Below the pieces are notes generated by a model. It saw only the letters and a list, made by a program, of their open reading frames with translations, searched no databases and was not told the origin of the DNA. Made by a program: the position numbers and the translations under genes. Below, in pieces: positions 15,840-25,391 of a stretch of DNA of 64,000 bases (position 1 is its first letter; each line of letters begins with the position of its first letter). The DNA comes from Pseudomonas sp. BCA17 (GTDB lineage Bacteria; Pseudomonadota; Gammaproteobacteria; Pseudomonadales; Pseudomonadaceae): assembly GCF_004519405.1 (NCBI RefSeq), contig NZ_SGWI01000008.1, forward strand, positions 124,001-188,000, given 5' to 3'.

Positions 15840-17738
15840 ATGACTCAGCCGATCCGCATCAAGGACCACGAGAAAGACGCACGTCTGGTACGCGCGCGAG
15901 TGGTGTTTGGTGCGATTCTGGTGGTGACCCTGCTGGGTGTGCTGATCGCGCGTCTGTATTTCCTGCAGGTGATCCAGTACGACTATCACTCCACGTTGTC
16001 GGAGAACAATCGGGTGCATGTGCAGCCGATCCCACCGACCCGCGGCCTGATTTTCGACCGTAATGGCGTGGTGGTGGCAGATAACCGGCCCAGCTTCAGC
16101 CTGAGCATGACCCGCGAACGTTCCGGCGACTGGCAGCAGATCCTCGATGTGATCGTCGAGGTGCTGCAACTGACGCCGGAAGACCGGGTGATTTTCGAGA
16201 AACGCATGAAGCAGGGGCGCCGACCATTCGAGCCGGTGCCGATCCTGTTTGAGCTGACCGAAGAGCAGATCGCACGGATCGCGGTGAACCAGTTCCGCCT
16301 GCCCGGTGTGGAAGTGGTGGCGCAGTTGGTGCGGCATTACCCGCAAGGGCCGCACTTTGCCCACTCCGTCGGCTATATGGGACGGATCAACGAGAAAGAG
16401 CTGAAAACCCTCGACCCGGTCAATTACAGCGGCACTCACCATATCGGCAAAACCGGCATCGAGCGTTTCTACGAGCCTGAGTTGCACGGCCAGGTGGGTT
16501 ACGAGGAAGTCGAGACCAACGCCCGAGGCCGCGTGCTGCGCGTGCTCAAGCGTACCGATCCGGTGCCGGGCAAAGACATTGTGTTGAGCCTGGATATCAA
16601 GCTGCAGGAAGCGGCAGAGATGGCGCTGGGTGGCCGTCGTGGCGCCGTGGTCGCGCTGGACCCGAAGACTGGCGAAGTGCTGGCGATGGTCAGTCAGCCA
16701 AGCTTCGACCCCAACCTGTTTGTCACCGGGATCAGCTTCAAAGCCTACGCCGAGCTGCGGGACTCCATCGATCGGCCGCTGTTCAACCGCGTGCTCCGCG
16801 GCCTGTATCCGCCGGGTTCGACGATCAAACCGGCAGTGGCGATTGCCGGCCTGGACGCCGGTGTGGTGACGGCGTCTAGCCGTGTGTACGACCCCGGCTA
16901 CTACATGCTGCCCAACTACGATCACAAATACCGTAACTGGAACCGCACCGGGGACGGCTATGTCGATTTGGACACTGCGATCATGCGTTCCAACGACACT
17001 TATTTTTACGACCTAGCCCACAAGCTGGGGATCGATCGCTTGTCCGCCTACATGAGCAAGTTCGGCCTTGGCCAGAAAGTCTCCCTGGACATGTTCGAAG
17101 AGTCTCCCGGCCTGATGCCGTCGCGGGAATGGAAGCGGGCGACCCGTCGCCAGGCCTGGTTCCCGGGCGAAACCCTGATCCTCGGCATCGGCCAGGGTTA
17201 TATGCAGGCTACGCCATTGCAACTGGCCCAGGCTACGGCGCTGGTGGCCAACAAAGGCATCTGGAACCGCCCGCACCTGGCCAGGACCATCGAAGGCGAA
17301 AAGCCAGTGGATGAAAACCCGATCCCCGATATCGTGCTGCGCGACCCGTCCGACTGGACCAAGGTCAACCACGGCATGCAGCAGGTGATGCACGGCGCCC
17401 GCGGTACCGCGCGCAAGGCGGCAGTAGGCTCGCAATACCGCATCGCCGGCAAAAGCGGTACGGCCCAGGTGGTGGCAATCAAGCAGGGCGAGAAATACGA
17501 CCGCACCAAGGTCCAGGAACGCCACCGTGACCACGCGTTGTTTGTCGGTTTCGCCCCGGCGGACGACCCGAAAATCGTGGTGGCCGTGATGGTCGAAAAC
17601 GGTGAGTCCGGCTCCGGCGTTGCCGCGCCCGTGGTGCGCCAAGTGATGGACGCCTGGCTGTTGGCCGACGATGGCAGGCTCAAGCCCGAATATGGTGGCC
17701 CCCCTTCAAGTCCCGAGGTTACGGCCCGTGAAGAGTAA
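15840..17738 (+). CDS. mrdA: penicillin-binding protein 2, peptidoglycan transpeptidase
   Basis: Class B PBP, the crosslinking enzyme of the elongasome, partner of RodA. 632 aa. One N-terminal membrane helix (about residues 24-44) follows a basic start. A dimerisation (pedestal) domain follows, with GLIFDRNGVVVADNRPSFSL. The transpeptidase domain has all motifs: STIK (catalytic Ser about 327), RSND near 383 and KSGTAQ near 539. Its end overlaps the rodA GTG start. Loss would be expected to give round cells. Confidence 0.97.
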   Translation: MTQPIRIKDHEKDARLVRARVVFGAILVVTLLGVLIARLYFLQVIQYDYHSTLSENNRVHVQPIPPTRGLIFDRNGVVVADNRPSFSLSMTRERSGDWQQILDVIVEVLQLTPEDRVIFEKRMKQGRRPFEPVPILFELTEEQIARIAVNQFRLPGVEVVAQLVRHYPQGPHFAHSVGYMGRINEKELKTLDPVNYSGTHHIGKTGIERFYEPELHGQVGYEEVETNARGRVLRVLKRTDPVPGKDIVLSLDIKLQEAAEMALGGRRGAVVALDPKTGEVLAMVSQPSFDPNLFVTGISFKAYAELRDSIDRPLFNRVLRGLYPPGSTIKPAVAIAGLDAGVVTASSRVYDPGYYMLPNYDHKYRNWNRTGDGYVDLDTAIMRSNDTYFYDLAHKLGIDRLSAYMSKFGLGQKVSLDMFEESPGLMPSREWKRATRRQAWFPGETLILGIGQGYMQATPLQLAQATALVANKGIWNRPHLARTIEGEKPVDENPIPDIVLRDPSDWTKVNHGMQQVMHGARGTARKAAVGSQYRIAGKSGTAQVVAIKQGEKYDRTKVQERHRDHALFVGFAPADDPKIVVAVMVENGESGSGVAAPVVRQVMDAWLLADDGRLKPEYGGPPSSPEVTAREE

Positions 17739-18873
17739 TTTTGACCGCATCCTCTCCAGTGAAGATGTGATGCGTCGCCGTGCGACGTTGCTGCAGCGCA
17801 TGCACATCGATGGGCCTTTGCTGATCCTGCTGCTGACCCTGGCCGCCGGCAGCCTGTTTGTGCTGTATTCGGCCAGCGGCAAGAACTGGGATTTGCTGAT
17901 CAAACAAGCGTCCTCATTCGGCCTGGGCCTGTTGTCGATGGTGGTGATTGCCCAATTGGAGCCTCGCTTCATGGCGCGTTGGGTGCCGCTGGGCTACGTG
18001 GCCGGTGTGTTGCTGCTGGTGGTGGTGGATGTGATGGGGCACAACGCCATGGGGGCGACCCGCTGGATCAACGTTCCGGGGGTGATTCGCTTCCAGCCGT
18101 CGGAATTCATGAAGATCCTGATGCCGGCGACCATCGCCTGGTATCTGTCCAAGCGCACCTTGCCGCCACAGCTCAAGCATGTGGGCATCAGTCTGATCCT
18201 GATCGGCGTACCGTTTATCCTGATCGTGCGCCAGCCTGACCTTGGCACCTCGCTGCTGATTCTCGCGGGCGGTGCGTTCGTGCTGTTCATGGGTGGGCTG
18301 CGCTGGCGCTGGATTCTCAGCGTACTGGCCGCCGCCATCCCAGTGGCCGTGGCCATGTGGTTCTTCTTTATGCACGACTACCAGAAGCAGCGGATCCTGA
18401 CGTTCCTCGATCCGGAGAGCGACCCGTTGGGCACTGGCTGGAACATCATCCAGTCCAAGGCGGCCATTGGCTCAGGTGGAGTATTTGGCAAGGGTTGGTT
18501 ACTGGGCACCCAGTCGCACCTGGACTTTTTGCCGGAAAGCCATACCGACTTCATTATTGCGGTGATGGGCGAAGAGTTCGGCCTGGTGGGCATTTGCGCG
18601 CTGTTGCTGATCTATTTGCTGTTGATCGGTCGCGGGCTGGTGATTACCGCCCAGGCGCAGACGCTGTTCGGCAAGTTGCTGGCCGGCAGCCTGACCATGA
18701 CTTTTTTTGTTTACGTTTTTGTCAACATCGGTATGGTCAGTGGCCTGCTGCCGGTGGTTGGGGTGCCGTTGCCATTCATTAGCTACGGCGGAACTTCGCT
18801 GGTGACATTGCTGTCAGCGTTTGGGGTTTTGATGTCGATTCACACGCATCGCAAGTGGATCGCACAGGTTTGA
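17728..18873 (+). CDS. rodA: peptidoglycan glycosyltransferase RodA
   Basis: SEDS-family polymerase that makes glycan strands from lipid II with PBP2. 381 aa from the GTG at 17728 (VKSNFDRILSSEDVMRRRA), which overlaps the end of mrdA by 11 bases; an ATG at 17770 is an alternative. About ten membrane segments. VIRFQPSEFMKI, RQPDLGTSLLIL, LDFLPESHTDFI and the final PLPFISYGGTS are the conserved SEDS motifs. Translational coupling to mrdA fits a fixed ratio of the two partners. Confidence 0.97.
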   Translation: MKSNFDRILSSEDVMRRRATLLQRMHIDGPLLILLLTLAAGSLFVLYSASGKNWDLLIKQASSFGLGLLSMVVIAQLEPRFMARWVPLGYVAGVLLLVVVDVMGHNAMGATRWINVPGVIRFQPSEFMKILMPATIAWYLSKRTLPPQLKHVGISLILIGVPFILIVRQPDLGTSLLILAGGAFVLFMGGLRWRWILSVLAAAIPVAVAMWFFFMHDYQKQRILTFLDPESDPLGTGWNIIQSKAAIGSGGVFGKGWLLGTQSHLDFLPESHTDFIIAVMGEEFGLVGICALLLIYLLLIGRGLVITAQAQTLFGKLLAGSLTMTFFVYVFVNIGMVSGLLPVVGVPLPFISYGGTSLVTLLSAFGVLMSIHTHRKWIAQV

Positions 18874-18884
18874 ATAAGGTGAAG

Positions 18885-19901
18885 ATGTCAATGCAAGTAA
18901 TGCGCGGCTGGGCGACTCGGCACGCGTCCTGGATGGGCCTGATTGGGCTGCTGGGCGCGACGCAGGAGGCGCTGGCCGGTGACTACGATGGTTCACCCCA
19001 GGTCGCCGAATTTGTCGGTGAAATGACCCGCGACTACGGTTTCGCCGGCGAACAGCTGATGGGCGTGTTTCGCGAGGCCCAGCGCAAGCAGGCGATCCTC
19101 GACGCGATCTCGCGCCCCGCCGAACGCGTGAAGCAGTGGAAGGAATATCGTCCCATGTTCCTCACCGATGCCCGCGTGGCTCGTGGTGTGGACTTCTGGC
19201 GTCAGCATGAGGCCGTGCTGGCCCGTGCCGAGCAGGAATACGGTGTGCCGGCTCAAGTCATCGTTGCGATCATCGGCATTGAAACCTTTTACGGGCGCAA
19301 TACCGGCAGTTACCGGGTGATCGATGCCTTGTCGACCCTGGGCTTCGATTACCCGCCACGCGCCGAGTTCTTCCGTAAGGAATTGCGCGAATTCCTGTTG
19401 CTGGCTCGCGAAGAACAGGTCGACCCGTTGACCCTCAAGGGCTCCTACGCCGGTGCAATGGGGTTGCCGCAGTTCATGCCGAGCAGCTTCCGTGCGTATG
19501 CGGTGGATTTCGACGGCGACGGCCACATCAATATCTGGAGCAACCCCGACGACGCGATCGGCAGCGTGGCCAGCTACTTCAAGCGCCATGGCTGGGTGGC
19601 CGGTGAACCGGTGGTGGTGCGCGCCGATGTGACCGGCGATCGCGCCGACGAAGGCCTGACCCAGGGCATCGAGCCCGCCAAGACGGTCGGGGAGTTGCGG
19701 GCGCTGGGCTGGTCGGGTCAGAATGCGCCACGCGATGATATGCCGGTGACGGCTTTCCGCCTGGAAGGCGAAAATGGCCCGGAATACTGGATGGGCCTGA
19801 AGAATTTCTACGCAATCACGCGTTATAACCGCAGTGTGATGTACGCCATGGCCGTGCATCAGCTGTCAGACATGCTGGTCCAAGCACGGGGCAACAAGTA
19901 A
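18885..19901 (+). CDS. mltB: membrane-bound lytic transglycosylase B
   Basis: Cleaves the MurNAc-GlcNAc bond of peptidoglycan, leaving 1,6-anhydro-MurNAc. 338 aa from the ATG at 18885, which follows AAGG at a good distance; ATGs at 18891 and 18900 are alternatives. The N-terminus is a hydrophobic signal ending near ALAG, without a clear lipobox, so it may be periplasmic rather than lipid-anchored. Catalytic Glu133 lies in IIGIETFYGRNTG. AGAMGLPQFMPSSFRAYAVDFDGDGHINIW is the family 103-type core. It lies between rodA and rlpA in the elongation cluster. Confidence 0.94.
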   Translation: MSMQVMRGWATRHASWMGLIGLLGATQEALAGDYDGSPQVAEFVGEMTRDYGFAGEQLMGVFREAQRKQAILDAISRPAERVKQWKEYRPMFLTDARVARGVDFWRQHEAVLARAEQEYGVPAQVIVAIIGIETFYGRNTGSYRVIDALSTLGFDYPPRAEFFRKELREFLLLAREEQVDPLTLKGSYAGAMGLPQFMPSSFRAYAVDFDGDGHINIWSNPDDAIGSVASYFKRHGWVAGEPVVVRADVTGDRADEGLTQGIEPAKTVGELRALGWSGQNAPRDDMPVTAFRLEGENGPEYWMGLKNFYAITRYNRSVMYAMAVHQLSDMLVQARGNK

Positions 19902-20902
19902 TGCGGGTACCGCCGTTCAATAAACCGCTCAAGCTGGTGGCGTTCGCCGCGTTGTCATTGCTGGTTGTCAGTTGCTCATCCACGACCAGTCGCGCTCCGG
20001 CGCAGAAGGGTGGTGCTATCGTCCGCGCCCAGCCGGGCCTGGACATCAACCGCGCGCATAAAGATGGCGCGCCGTGGTGGGACGTCGACGTTTCGAAGAT
20101 CCCGGACGCCACGCCAACCCTGCACACCGGTCCGTACAAGGCCAACCCCTACACTGTGCTGGGTAAAAACTACTTCCCGCTGCAGGACTCCAAGACCTAC
20201 TCGCAAACCGGCACGGCGTCCTGGTACGGCACCAAGTTCCACGGTCAGAACACGGCCAATGGCGAAGTCTATGACCTGTACGGCATGAGTGCGGCCCATA
20301 AGACCTTGCCGCTGCCCAGCTATGTGCGGGTGACCAACCTGGACAACAACCGTACGGTGATCCTGCGGGTCAATGACCGTGGGCCATTCTATTCCGACCG
20401 GATCATTGACCTGTCCTACGCTGCCGCGAAAAAACTCGGTTATGCCGAAATCGGCACGGCACGGGTGAAAGTCGAAGGTATCGACCCGGCGCAATACTGG
20501 GCCCAGCGTGGCAAGCCGGCACCGTTGATGCTCAACGAACCGCAGACGCCACAGCCGCAGGTGACTGCCTCGGCCGGCAAGATCGAACAGTGGACGCCGC
20601 CGCCGGCGCAGCACGCACCGGATACCGTGGTCGTACCGCATGCGGCGCCCGGCGCTTCGATGGCGGGTGGGCAGTACCTGCAAGTGGGCGCTTTCGCCAA
20701 CCCGGATGCGGCGGAACTGCTAAGGTCGAAACTCAGCGGTATGGTCAGGGCGCCGGTTTTCATCAGCTCCATCGTGCGTAACCAGCAGACACTGCACCGT
20801 GTGCGCATGGGCCCGATCGGCTCGCCGAGCGAGGTTGCGCAAGTACAGAACAGCGTGCGCCTGGCCAACCTGGGGCAACCCAGCGTGGTCACCGCAGAAT
20901 AA
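19901..20902 (+). CDS. rlpA: septal-ring lytic transglycosylase RlpA
   Basis: Outer-membrane lipoprotein that, in Pseudomonas, cuts glycan strands lacking stem peptides at the division site. 333 aa. The ATG overlaps the mltB stop. The signal ends in lipobox LVVSC (Cys25). The double-psi beta-barrel domain (about 95-200) has TGTASWYGTKFHGQNTANGE and the catalytic-site segment VNDRGPFYSDRIIDLSYAAAKKLG. A C-terminal SPOR domain (about 245-325) begins with YLQVGAFANPDAAE and should target denuded septal glycan. Confidence 0.96.
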   Translation: MRVPPFNKPLKLVAFAALSLLVVSCSSTTSRAPAQKGGAIVRAQPGLDINRAHKDGAPWWDVDVSKIPDATPTLHTGPYKANPYTVLGKNYFPLQDSKTYSQTGTASWYGTKFHGQNTANGEVYDLYGMSAAHKTLPLPSYVRVTNLDNNRTVILRVNDRGPFYSDRIIDLSYAAAKKLGYAEIGTARVKVEGIDPAQYWAQRGKPAPLMLNEPQTPQPQVTASAGKIEQWTPPPAQHAPDTVVVPHAAPGASMAGGQYLQVGAFANPDAAELLRSKLSGMVRAPVFISSIVRNQQTLHRVRMGPIGSPSEVAQVQNSVRLANLGQPSVVTAE

Positions 20903-21013
20903 AAGTAAGGGATTGATGGCTTGGGCCCGCGCGCGGGTTTGAGCCCTGGTTGTTTGGCTCGTTGAACAATAAAAACCCCGGGGGCAAGGGGGGGGCGGGC
21001 AACCGAACACGCG

Positions 21014-21065
21014 ACAGCCTGGAAGCGGGCTGTCTGAATAGTTTTGCCCGCGAGGGCAAGTTTTT
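21014..21065 (+). terminator. hairpins between rlpA and dacA, the second an intrinsic terminator
   Basis: ACAGCC/GGCTGT (21014-21033) is a 6-bp hairpin. TTGCCC/GGGCAA with a four-base loop at 21044-21059 is followed by GTTTTTA, the shape of a weak intrinsic terminator. It ends 21 bp before dacA, so it may separate the proA-rlpA transcript from dacA or act as an attenuator. The rest of 20903-21013 is GC-rich with a CCCGCGCGCGGG palindrome and no gene. Confidence 0.5.
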
Positions 21066-21086
21066 ATAAGCAATTTCGAGAGACGG

Positions 21087-22244
21087 ATGAACATCACCAC
21101 CTTAGCCAAACGCACGTGCCTGCTTCTTTCGCTGATCATCACCCCGGCCGCCTGGGCGGTTGAGATGGTGCCGGCTTCCCCGCAACTGGCCGCCAAGGCC
21201 TGGGTCCTCATGGATGCCGCCAGCGGCAACGTGCTGGTCGAGAACAACGGTGACCAGCGCCTGCCGCCGGCCAGCCTGACCAAGCTGATGACGGCTTACA
21301 TCGCGACCCTGGAAATCCGTCGCGGCCAGATCGGCGAGAACGACCCGGTTACCGTCAGCGAAAACGCCTGGCGTACCGGCGGTTCGCGGATGTTCATCAA
21401 GGTTGGCTCGCAAGTGACCGTGAGCGACCTGTTGCACGGCATCATCATCCAGTCCGGCAACGACGCCAGCGTCGCCCTGTCCGAGCACATCGCCGGCAGC
21501 GAAGACGCATTCGCCGACCTGATGAACAAGACCGCCGGCGATCTGGGCATGACCAACAGCCACTTCATGAACCCGACCGGTCTGCCGAACCCGGAGCACT
21601 ATTCGTCGGCTCATGACATGGCAGTGCTGGCTCGCGCCATCATCCGTGTCGACCCGGTTCACTACGCGATCTACTCCCAGAAAGAATTCTTCTGGAACAA
21701 CATCAAGCAGCCTAACCGCAACCTGTTGCTGTGGCGTGACAAGACCGTTGACGGTCTGAAAACCGGCCACACCGAAGAAGCCGGCTACTGCATGGTGTCG
21801 TCGGCGGTGCGTGATGGCCAGCGCCTGATCGCCGTGGTCTTCGGCACCAACAGCGAGCAGGCCCGTGCGGCCGAGACGCAAAAACTGCTGACTTACGGCT
21901 TCCGTTTCTTCGAGACCCAGACCTTCTACAAGAAGGGTGCCGAGCTGGCGACTGCGCCGGTGTGGAAAGGCGCAACCTCCCAGGTCAAGGCCGGCCTGGC
22001 TGAAGACCTGACCCTGACCATGCCTAAAGGCCAGCTGAAAAAGCTCGCCGCCAGCATGACCATGAACCCGCATCTGGTTGCGCCAATCGCCAAGGGCGAC
22101 GTGATCGGCAAGGTCGAAGTGAAGCTGGACGATAAAGTGGTGCACAGCGCCGACTTGATCGCGCTGGATGGCGTCGACGAAGGTGGTATCTTCCGCCGCG
22201 TGTGGGATAGCATCCGTCTATTCTTCTACAGCTTGTTCAACTGA
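21087..22244 (+). CDS. dacA: D-alanyl-D-alanine carboxypeptidase (PBP5/6 type)
   Basis: Periplasmic low-molecular-weight PBP that trims the terminal D-Ala from pentapeptides and so limits crosslinking. 385 aa with a signal peptide ending AWA near residue 25. Peptidase S11 motifs are present: SLTK (catalytic Ser63), SGN near 123 and KTG near 225. A C-terminal PBP5 beta domain follows, and the end RRVWDSIRLFFYSLFN is the amphipathic membrane anchor. The P. aeruginosa equivalent at this position is, as I recall, named dacC. Confidence 0.95.
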   Translation: MNITTLAKRTCLLLSLIITPAAWAVEMVPASPQLAAKAWVLMDAASGNVLVENNGDQRLPPASLTKLMTAYIATLEIRRGQIGENDPVTVSENAWRTGGSRMFIKVGSQVTVSDLLHGIIIQSGNDASVALSEHIAGSEDAFADLMNKTAGDLGMTNSHFMNPTGLPNPEHYSSAHDMAVLARAIIRVDPVHYAIYSQKEFFWNNIKQPNRNLLLWRDKTVDGLKTGHTEEAGYCMVSSAVRDGQRLIAVVFGTNSEQARAAETQKLLTYGFRFFETQTFYKKGAELATAPVWKGATSQVKAGLAEDLTLTMPKGQLKKLAASMTMNPHLVAPIAKGDVIGKVEVKLDDKVVHSADLIALDGVDEGGIFRRVWDSIRLFFYSLFN

Positions 22245-22256
22245 TAGTGTGCACCT

Positions 22257-22291
22257 GCAAGGCCCCGTGTTGATCCGACACGGGGCTTTGC
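22257..22291 (+). terminator. hairpin after dacA
   Basis: Fourteen-bp stem (GCAAGGCCCCGTGT with ACACGGGGCTTTGC, one G-U pair) and a seven-base loop, 12 bp after the dacA stop. It lacks a U run, so termination would be incomplete or the hairpin may stabilise the 3' end. ybeD starts 37 bp later. Confidence 0.55.
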
Positions 22292-22328
22292 CCGTCGCCA
22301 CGGCTTACGCTTACGAGGCCGTTACGCC

Positions 22329-22604
22329 ATGACCGATAAAGAAGTAAAGGCGCCAAAGATCGAATTCCCAGTGACTGATTATCCAGTCAAAGTGATCAGC
22401 GATACCGGTGTAGGCAACAAAGACAAGATTCTCGAGATCGTGCGCAAACACGCGACGATCAACGACAACCGGGTGGACGAGCGTTCGAGCACCAACGGTA
22501 AGTACACCACGATCCAATTGCACATCGTTGCGACGGATCAGGACCAGCTCTACAACATCAACAGCGAACTGCGGGCCACCGGCTTCGTACACATGGTGCT
22601 GTGA
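22329..22604 (+). CDS. ybeD: DUF493 family protein YbeD
   Basis: 91 aa, one ferredoxin-like ACT-type fold. The core FPVTDYPVKVISDTGVGNKDKILEIV and the final TGFVHMVL match the YbeD/UPF0250 family. In Gammaproteobacteria it almost always sits between dacA and lipB, as here. A regulatory or allosteric role in lipoate metabolism has been suggested but not shown. The stop overlaps the lipB start. Confidence 0.93.
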   Translation: MTDKEVKAPKIEFPVTDYPVKVISDTGVGNKDKILEIVRKHATINDNRVDERSSTNGKYTTIQLHIVATDQDQLYNINSELRATGFVHMVL

Positions 22605-23251
22605 TGCCGCAGGTCCTGGGCTTTCGCGAGCTCGGCCGGATGGACTACGAGCCCGTATGGCATGCTATGCAGCGCTTCACCAACGAACGCGGCACCTCGG
22701 CCCCCGATGAAGTCTGGCTGGTGGAACACCCGCCGGTGTTCACCCAGGGCCAGGCCGGCAAGGCCGAACATCTGCTGCTGCCGGGTGATATTCCGGTGGT
22801 GCAGGTCGACCGAGGTGGCCAAGTGACTTACCATGGGCCCGGTCAACTGGTGGCTTACCTGTTGCTCGATGTACGCAAGCTGGGTTTCGGCGTGCGCGAT
22901 CTGGTCAGCCGCATGGAGGCTTGCCTGATCGAGCTGCTCGCCAGCTACGGCGTGACTGCCGCGGCCAAGCCCGATGCACCCGGTGTGTACGTGGCGGGCG
23001 CGAAAATCGCCTCCCTGGGGTTGCGTATCCGTCATGGGTGTTCCTTTCATGGCTTGGCCCTGAACGTGGACATGGACCTGGCGCCGTTTCGCCGGATCAA
23101 CCCGTGCGGTTACGCCGGGCTGGCCATGACCCAATTGAGCGAGCATGCCACACCGATTAAATTTGCCGAGGTAAGTGCCCGGCTGCGTGCGCAGCTCGTC
23201 AAACACCTCGACTATGCTGAGCAGACGACCCTTACGGGCGGAATCGACTGA
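22604..23251 (+). CDS. lipB: octanoyl-(acyl carrier protein) transferase
   Basis: Transfers octanoate from acyl carrier protein to the lipoyl domains of 2-oxoacid dehydrogenases and glycine cleavage H protein. 215 aa. The ATG at 22604 shares its A with the ybeD stop; an in-frame GTG lies directly before it. The catalytic Cys168 is in NPCGYAG and the catalytic Lys134 in VAGAKIASLG. RGGQVTYHGPGQLVAYLL is the substrate-binding signature. It is followed by lipA after 2 bp. Confidence 0.97.
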   Translation: MPQVLGFRELGRMDYEPVWHAMQRFTNERGTSAPDEVWLVEHPPVFTQGQAGKAEHLLLPGDIPVVQVDRGGQVTYHGPGQLVAYLLLDVRKLGFGVRDLVSRMEACLIELLASYGVTAAAKPDAPGVYVAGAKIASLGLRIRHGCSFHGLALNVDMDLAPFRRINPCGYAGLAMTQLSEHATPIKFAEVSARLRAQLVKHLDYAEQTTLTGGID

Positions 23252-23253
23252 TT

Positions 23254-24279
23254 ATGACTACTGATGCAGTGCAAACCATGATCCCGACGGTGGACGTTAC
23301 CGAACGTCCGGCCCCGGCCCCGCGTGCCAAGGTGGAAGCCGGCGTCAAGCTGCGCGGCGCCGAGAAGGTTGCACGCATCCCGGTGAAGATCATTCCGACC
23401 ACCGAACTGCCGAAGAAGCCTGACTGGATTCGCGTACGCATCCCGGTTTCGCCGGAAGTCGACCGTATCAAGTCCCTGCTGCGCAAGCACAAGCTGCACA
23501 GCGTGTGCGAAGAGGCCTCCTGCCCGAACCTGGGCGAGTGCTTCTCCGGCGGCACCGCGACCTTCATGATCATGGGTGACATCTGCACCCGTCGTTGCCC
23601 GTTCTGCGACGTCGGTCACGGCCGGCCGAAGCCATTGGACGTCAACGAGCCGGAAAGCCTGGCCATCGCCATCGCCGACCTGCGCCTCAAGTACGTGGTA
23701 ATCACCTCGGTAGACCGTGACGACTTGCGCGACGGCGGTGCCCAGCACTTTGCCGACTGCATTCGTGAAATCCGCAAGCTGTCGCCGAATGTGATGCTTG
23801 AAACCCTGGTGCCCGACTACCGTGGCCGTATGGACGTAGCGCTGGAAATCACTGCTGCCGAGCCGCCGGATGTGTTCAACCACAACCTGGAAACCGTGCC
23901 ACGCCTGTACAAGGCCGCACGTCCAGGTTCGGATTACCAGTGGTCGCTGACGCTGCTGCAGAAATTCAAGCAGATGATGCCGCACATTCCGACCAAATCC
24001 GGCTTGATGCTGGGCTTGGGCGAGACTGACGAAGAAGTGATCGAAGTCATGAAGCGCATGCGCGAGCACGACATCGACATGCTGACCCTGGGCCAGTACC
24101 TGCAACCGTCGCGCAGCCATTTGCCGGTACAGCGTTTCGTGCACCCGGACACCTTCGCCTGGTTCGCCGAGGAAGGGTACAAGATGGGCTTCAAGAACGT
24201 GGCTTCCGGCCCGCTGGTACGTTCCTCGTACCATGCCGATGAGCAGGCCAAACTGGTCAAGGCGAGCCTGGTTTCGTAA
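23254..24279 (+). CDS. lipA: lipoyl synthase
   Basis: Radical-SAM enzyme that inserts two sulfurs into protein-bound octanoate to make lipoate. 341 aa. The auxiliary [4Fe-4S] cluster ligands are Cys85, Cys90 and Cys96 (CEEASCPNLGEC). The radical-SAM cluster ligands are Cys111, Cys115 and Cys118 (CTRRCPFC). RSSYHADEQ near the end supplies the conserved Ser ligand. It completes the ybeD-lipB-lipA unit. Confidence 0.98.
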   Translation: MTTDAVQTMIPTVDVTERPAPAPRAKVEAGVKLRGAEKVARIPVKIIPTTELPKKPDWIRVRIPVSPEVDRIKSLLRKHKLHSVCEEASCPNLGECFSGGTATFMIMGDICTRRCPFCDVGHGRPKPLDVNEPESLAIAIADLRLKYVVITSVDRDDLRDGGAQHFADCIREIRKLSPNVMLETLVPDYRGRMDVALEITAAEPPDVFNHNLETVPRLYKAARPGSDYQWSLTLLQKFKQMMPHIPTKSGLMLGLGETDEEVIEVMKRMREHDIDMLTLGQYLQPSRSHLPVQRFVHPDTFAWFAEEGYKMGFKNVASGPLVRSSYHADEQAKLVKASLVS

Positions 24280-24307
24280 TACAGATCTGCGTTACATAGC
24301 GGATTCG

Positions 24308-24398
24308 ATGTGGGAGGGGGCTTGCCCTCGGTTGCGGGTTGTCAGTCGATACAAGTGCTGGCTGATCAACGCTATCGAGAACAGGCGTCCTCCCACAT
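24308..24398. repeat. REPIN: two inverted REP copies after lipA
   Basis: ATGTGGGAGG at 24308-24317, followed by GGGCTTGCCC, is mirrored by CCTCCCACAT at 24389-24398. The two half-elements face each other across about 70 bp, the usual design of a Pseudomonas REP doublet. Together they fill most of the gap between lipA and ldcA. Confidence 0.7.
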
Positions 24399-24428
24399 TT
24401 CGTTCAGCGTTCTATAGGGGATCAATGG

Positions 24429-25361
24429 ATGGCCACTCAACACGCAGCCGCCGTACCTGCATTACGTGCCGAAGGCGTTATTGGCCTGATCGCTCCTGCC
24501 GGGCCTGCCGCGCTGGACGTGGCAAAAGCCGAGCAATGGGTGCGTGCCCGCGGCTACAGCCTGCGGATTTTCCCCGGTGTTTATGAGCGCGAGGGCTACC
24601 TGGCCGGCAGTGATGAGGTGCGCCTCAATGACCTGCACGCAGCCTTCGCCGACCCTGAAATCGATGCCATCCTCTGCCTGCGCGGCGGCTATGGCACGCC
24701 ACGGCTGTTAGATCGCCTGGACTTCGACCTGCTGCGCGCCAATCCGAAGCCTTTCGTCGGCTACAGTGACATCACTGCCGTGCACTTGGCGATCAATCGC
24801 TACGCGGGTTTTGTGACGTTCCATGGTCCGCTGTTCAATGCCGACTTGCTGGGTGAGAAGCAGCAGCCTACCGAGTCGTCATTGTTCAAAATGCTGCGGG
24901 GCCAGCTGAGCGCCGGCAGCGTGCTGGCACACCCGGTGGCCTACCCGTTGACCACGGTCTCGCCTGGCATTGCCTGTGGGCGCTTGTTGGGCGGTAACCT
25001 GTCGATGATTGCGGCCGTGATGGGCACTGCTTTCGAAATTGATGCGAAAGGCATCATCCTGCTGATCGAAGACGTCAACGAACCCATCTATCGAATCGAC
25101 CGACTGCTGACCCATTTGCGCCTGGCGGGCAAGTTGGCGCAAATCGCCGGTGTGCTGGTGGGGGATGTCGCGGGGGTGGATCAAGCGGCGTTGGAGCGGC
25201 TGCTAAAGCAGACCTTCGAGCCGTTGTGCATTCCGGTGTTGTCCGGCTGGCGCAGTGGGCATTGCGATCCGAACCTGACCCTGCCGATGGGCGCATGGGT
25301 GCGATTGGATGCGGGGGAGCAGCGGCTGGTGCTGGAGCAAGATGTGGTGTTTAAGCCCTGA
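24429..25361 (+). CDS. ldcA: muramoyltetrapeptide carboxypeptidase (LD-carboxypeptidase)
   Basis: Cytoplasmic serine peptidase of family S66 that removes the terminal D-Ala from recycled murein tetrapeptides, giving the tripeptide that Mpl reuses. 310 aa. Catalytic Ser113 is in FVGYSDITAVH after LCLRGGYGTPRLLDRLD. The later LIEDVNEPIYRIDRLLTHL and SGWRSGHCDPNLTLPMG hold the Glu and His of the triad. The ATG at 24429 follows AGGGG; an overlapping ATG at 24425 is out of frame. It links functionally to mpl at 3507. Confidence 0.95.
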   Translation: MATQHAAAVPALRAEGVIGLIAPAGPAALDVAKAEQWVRARGYSLRIFPGVYEREGYLAGSDEVRLNDLHAAFADPEIDAILCLRGGYGTPRLLDRLDFDLLRANPKPFVGYSDITAVHLAINRYAGFVTFHGPLFNADLLGEKQQPTESSLFKMLRGQLSAGSVLAHPVAYPLTTVSPGIACGRLLGGNLSMIAAVMGTAFEIDAKGIILLIEDVNEPIYRIDRLLTHLRLAGKLAQIAGVLVGDVAGVDQAALERLLKQTFEPLCIPVLSGWRSGHCDPNLTLPMGAWVRLDAGEQRLVLEQDVVFKP

Positions 25362-25391
25362 GTTTGATGGCGTCTGCCGAACCACTATCGG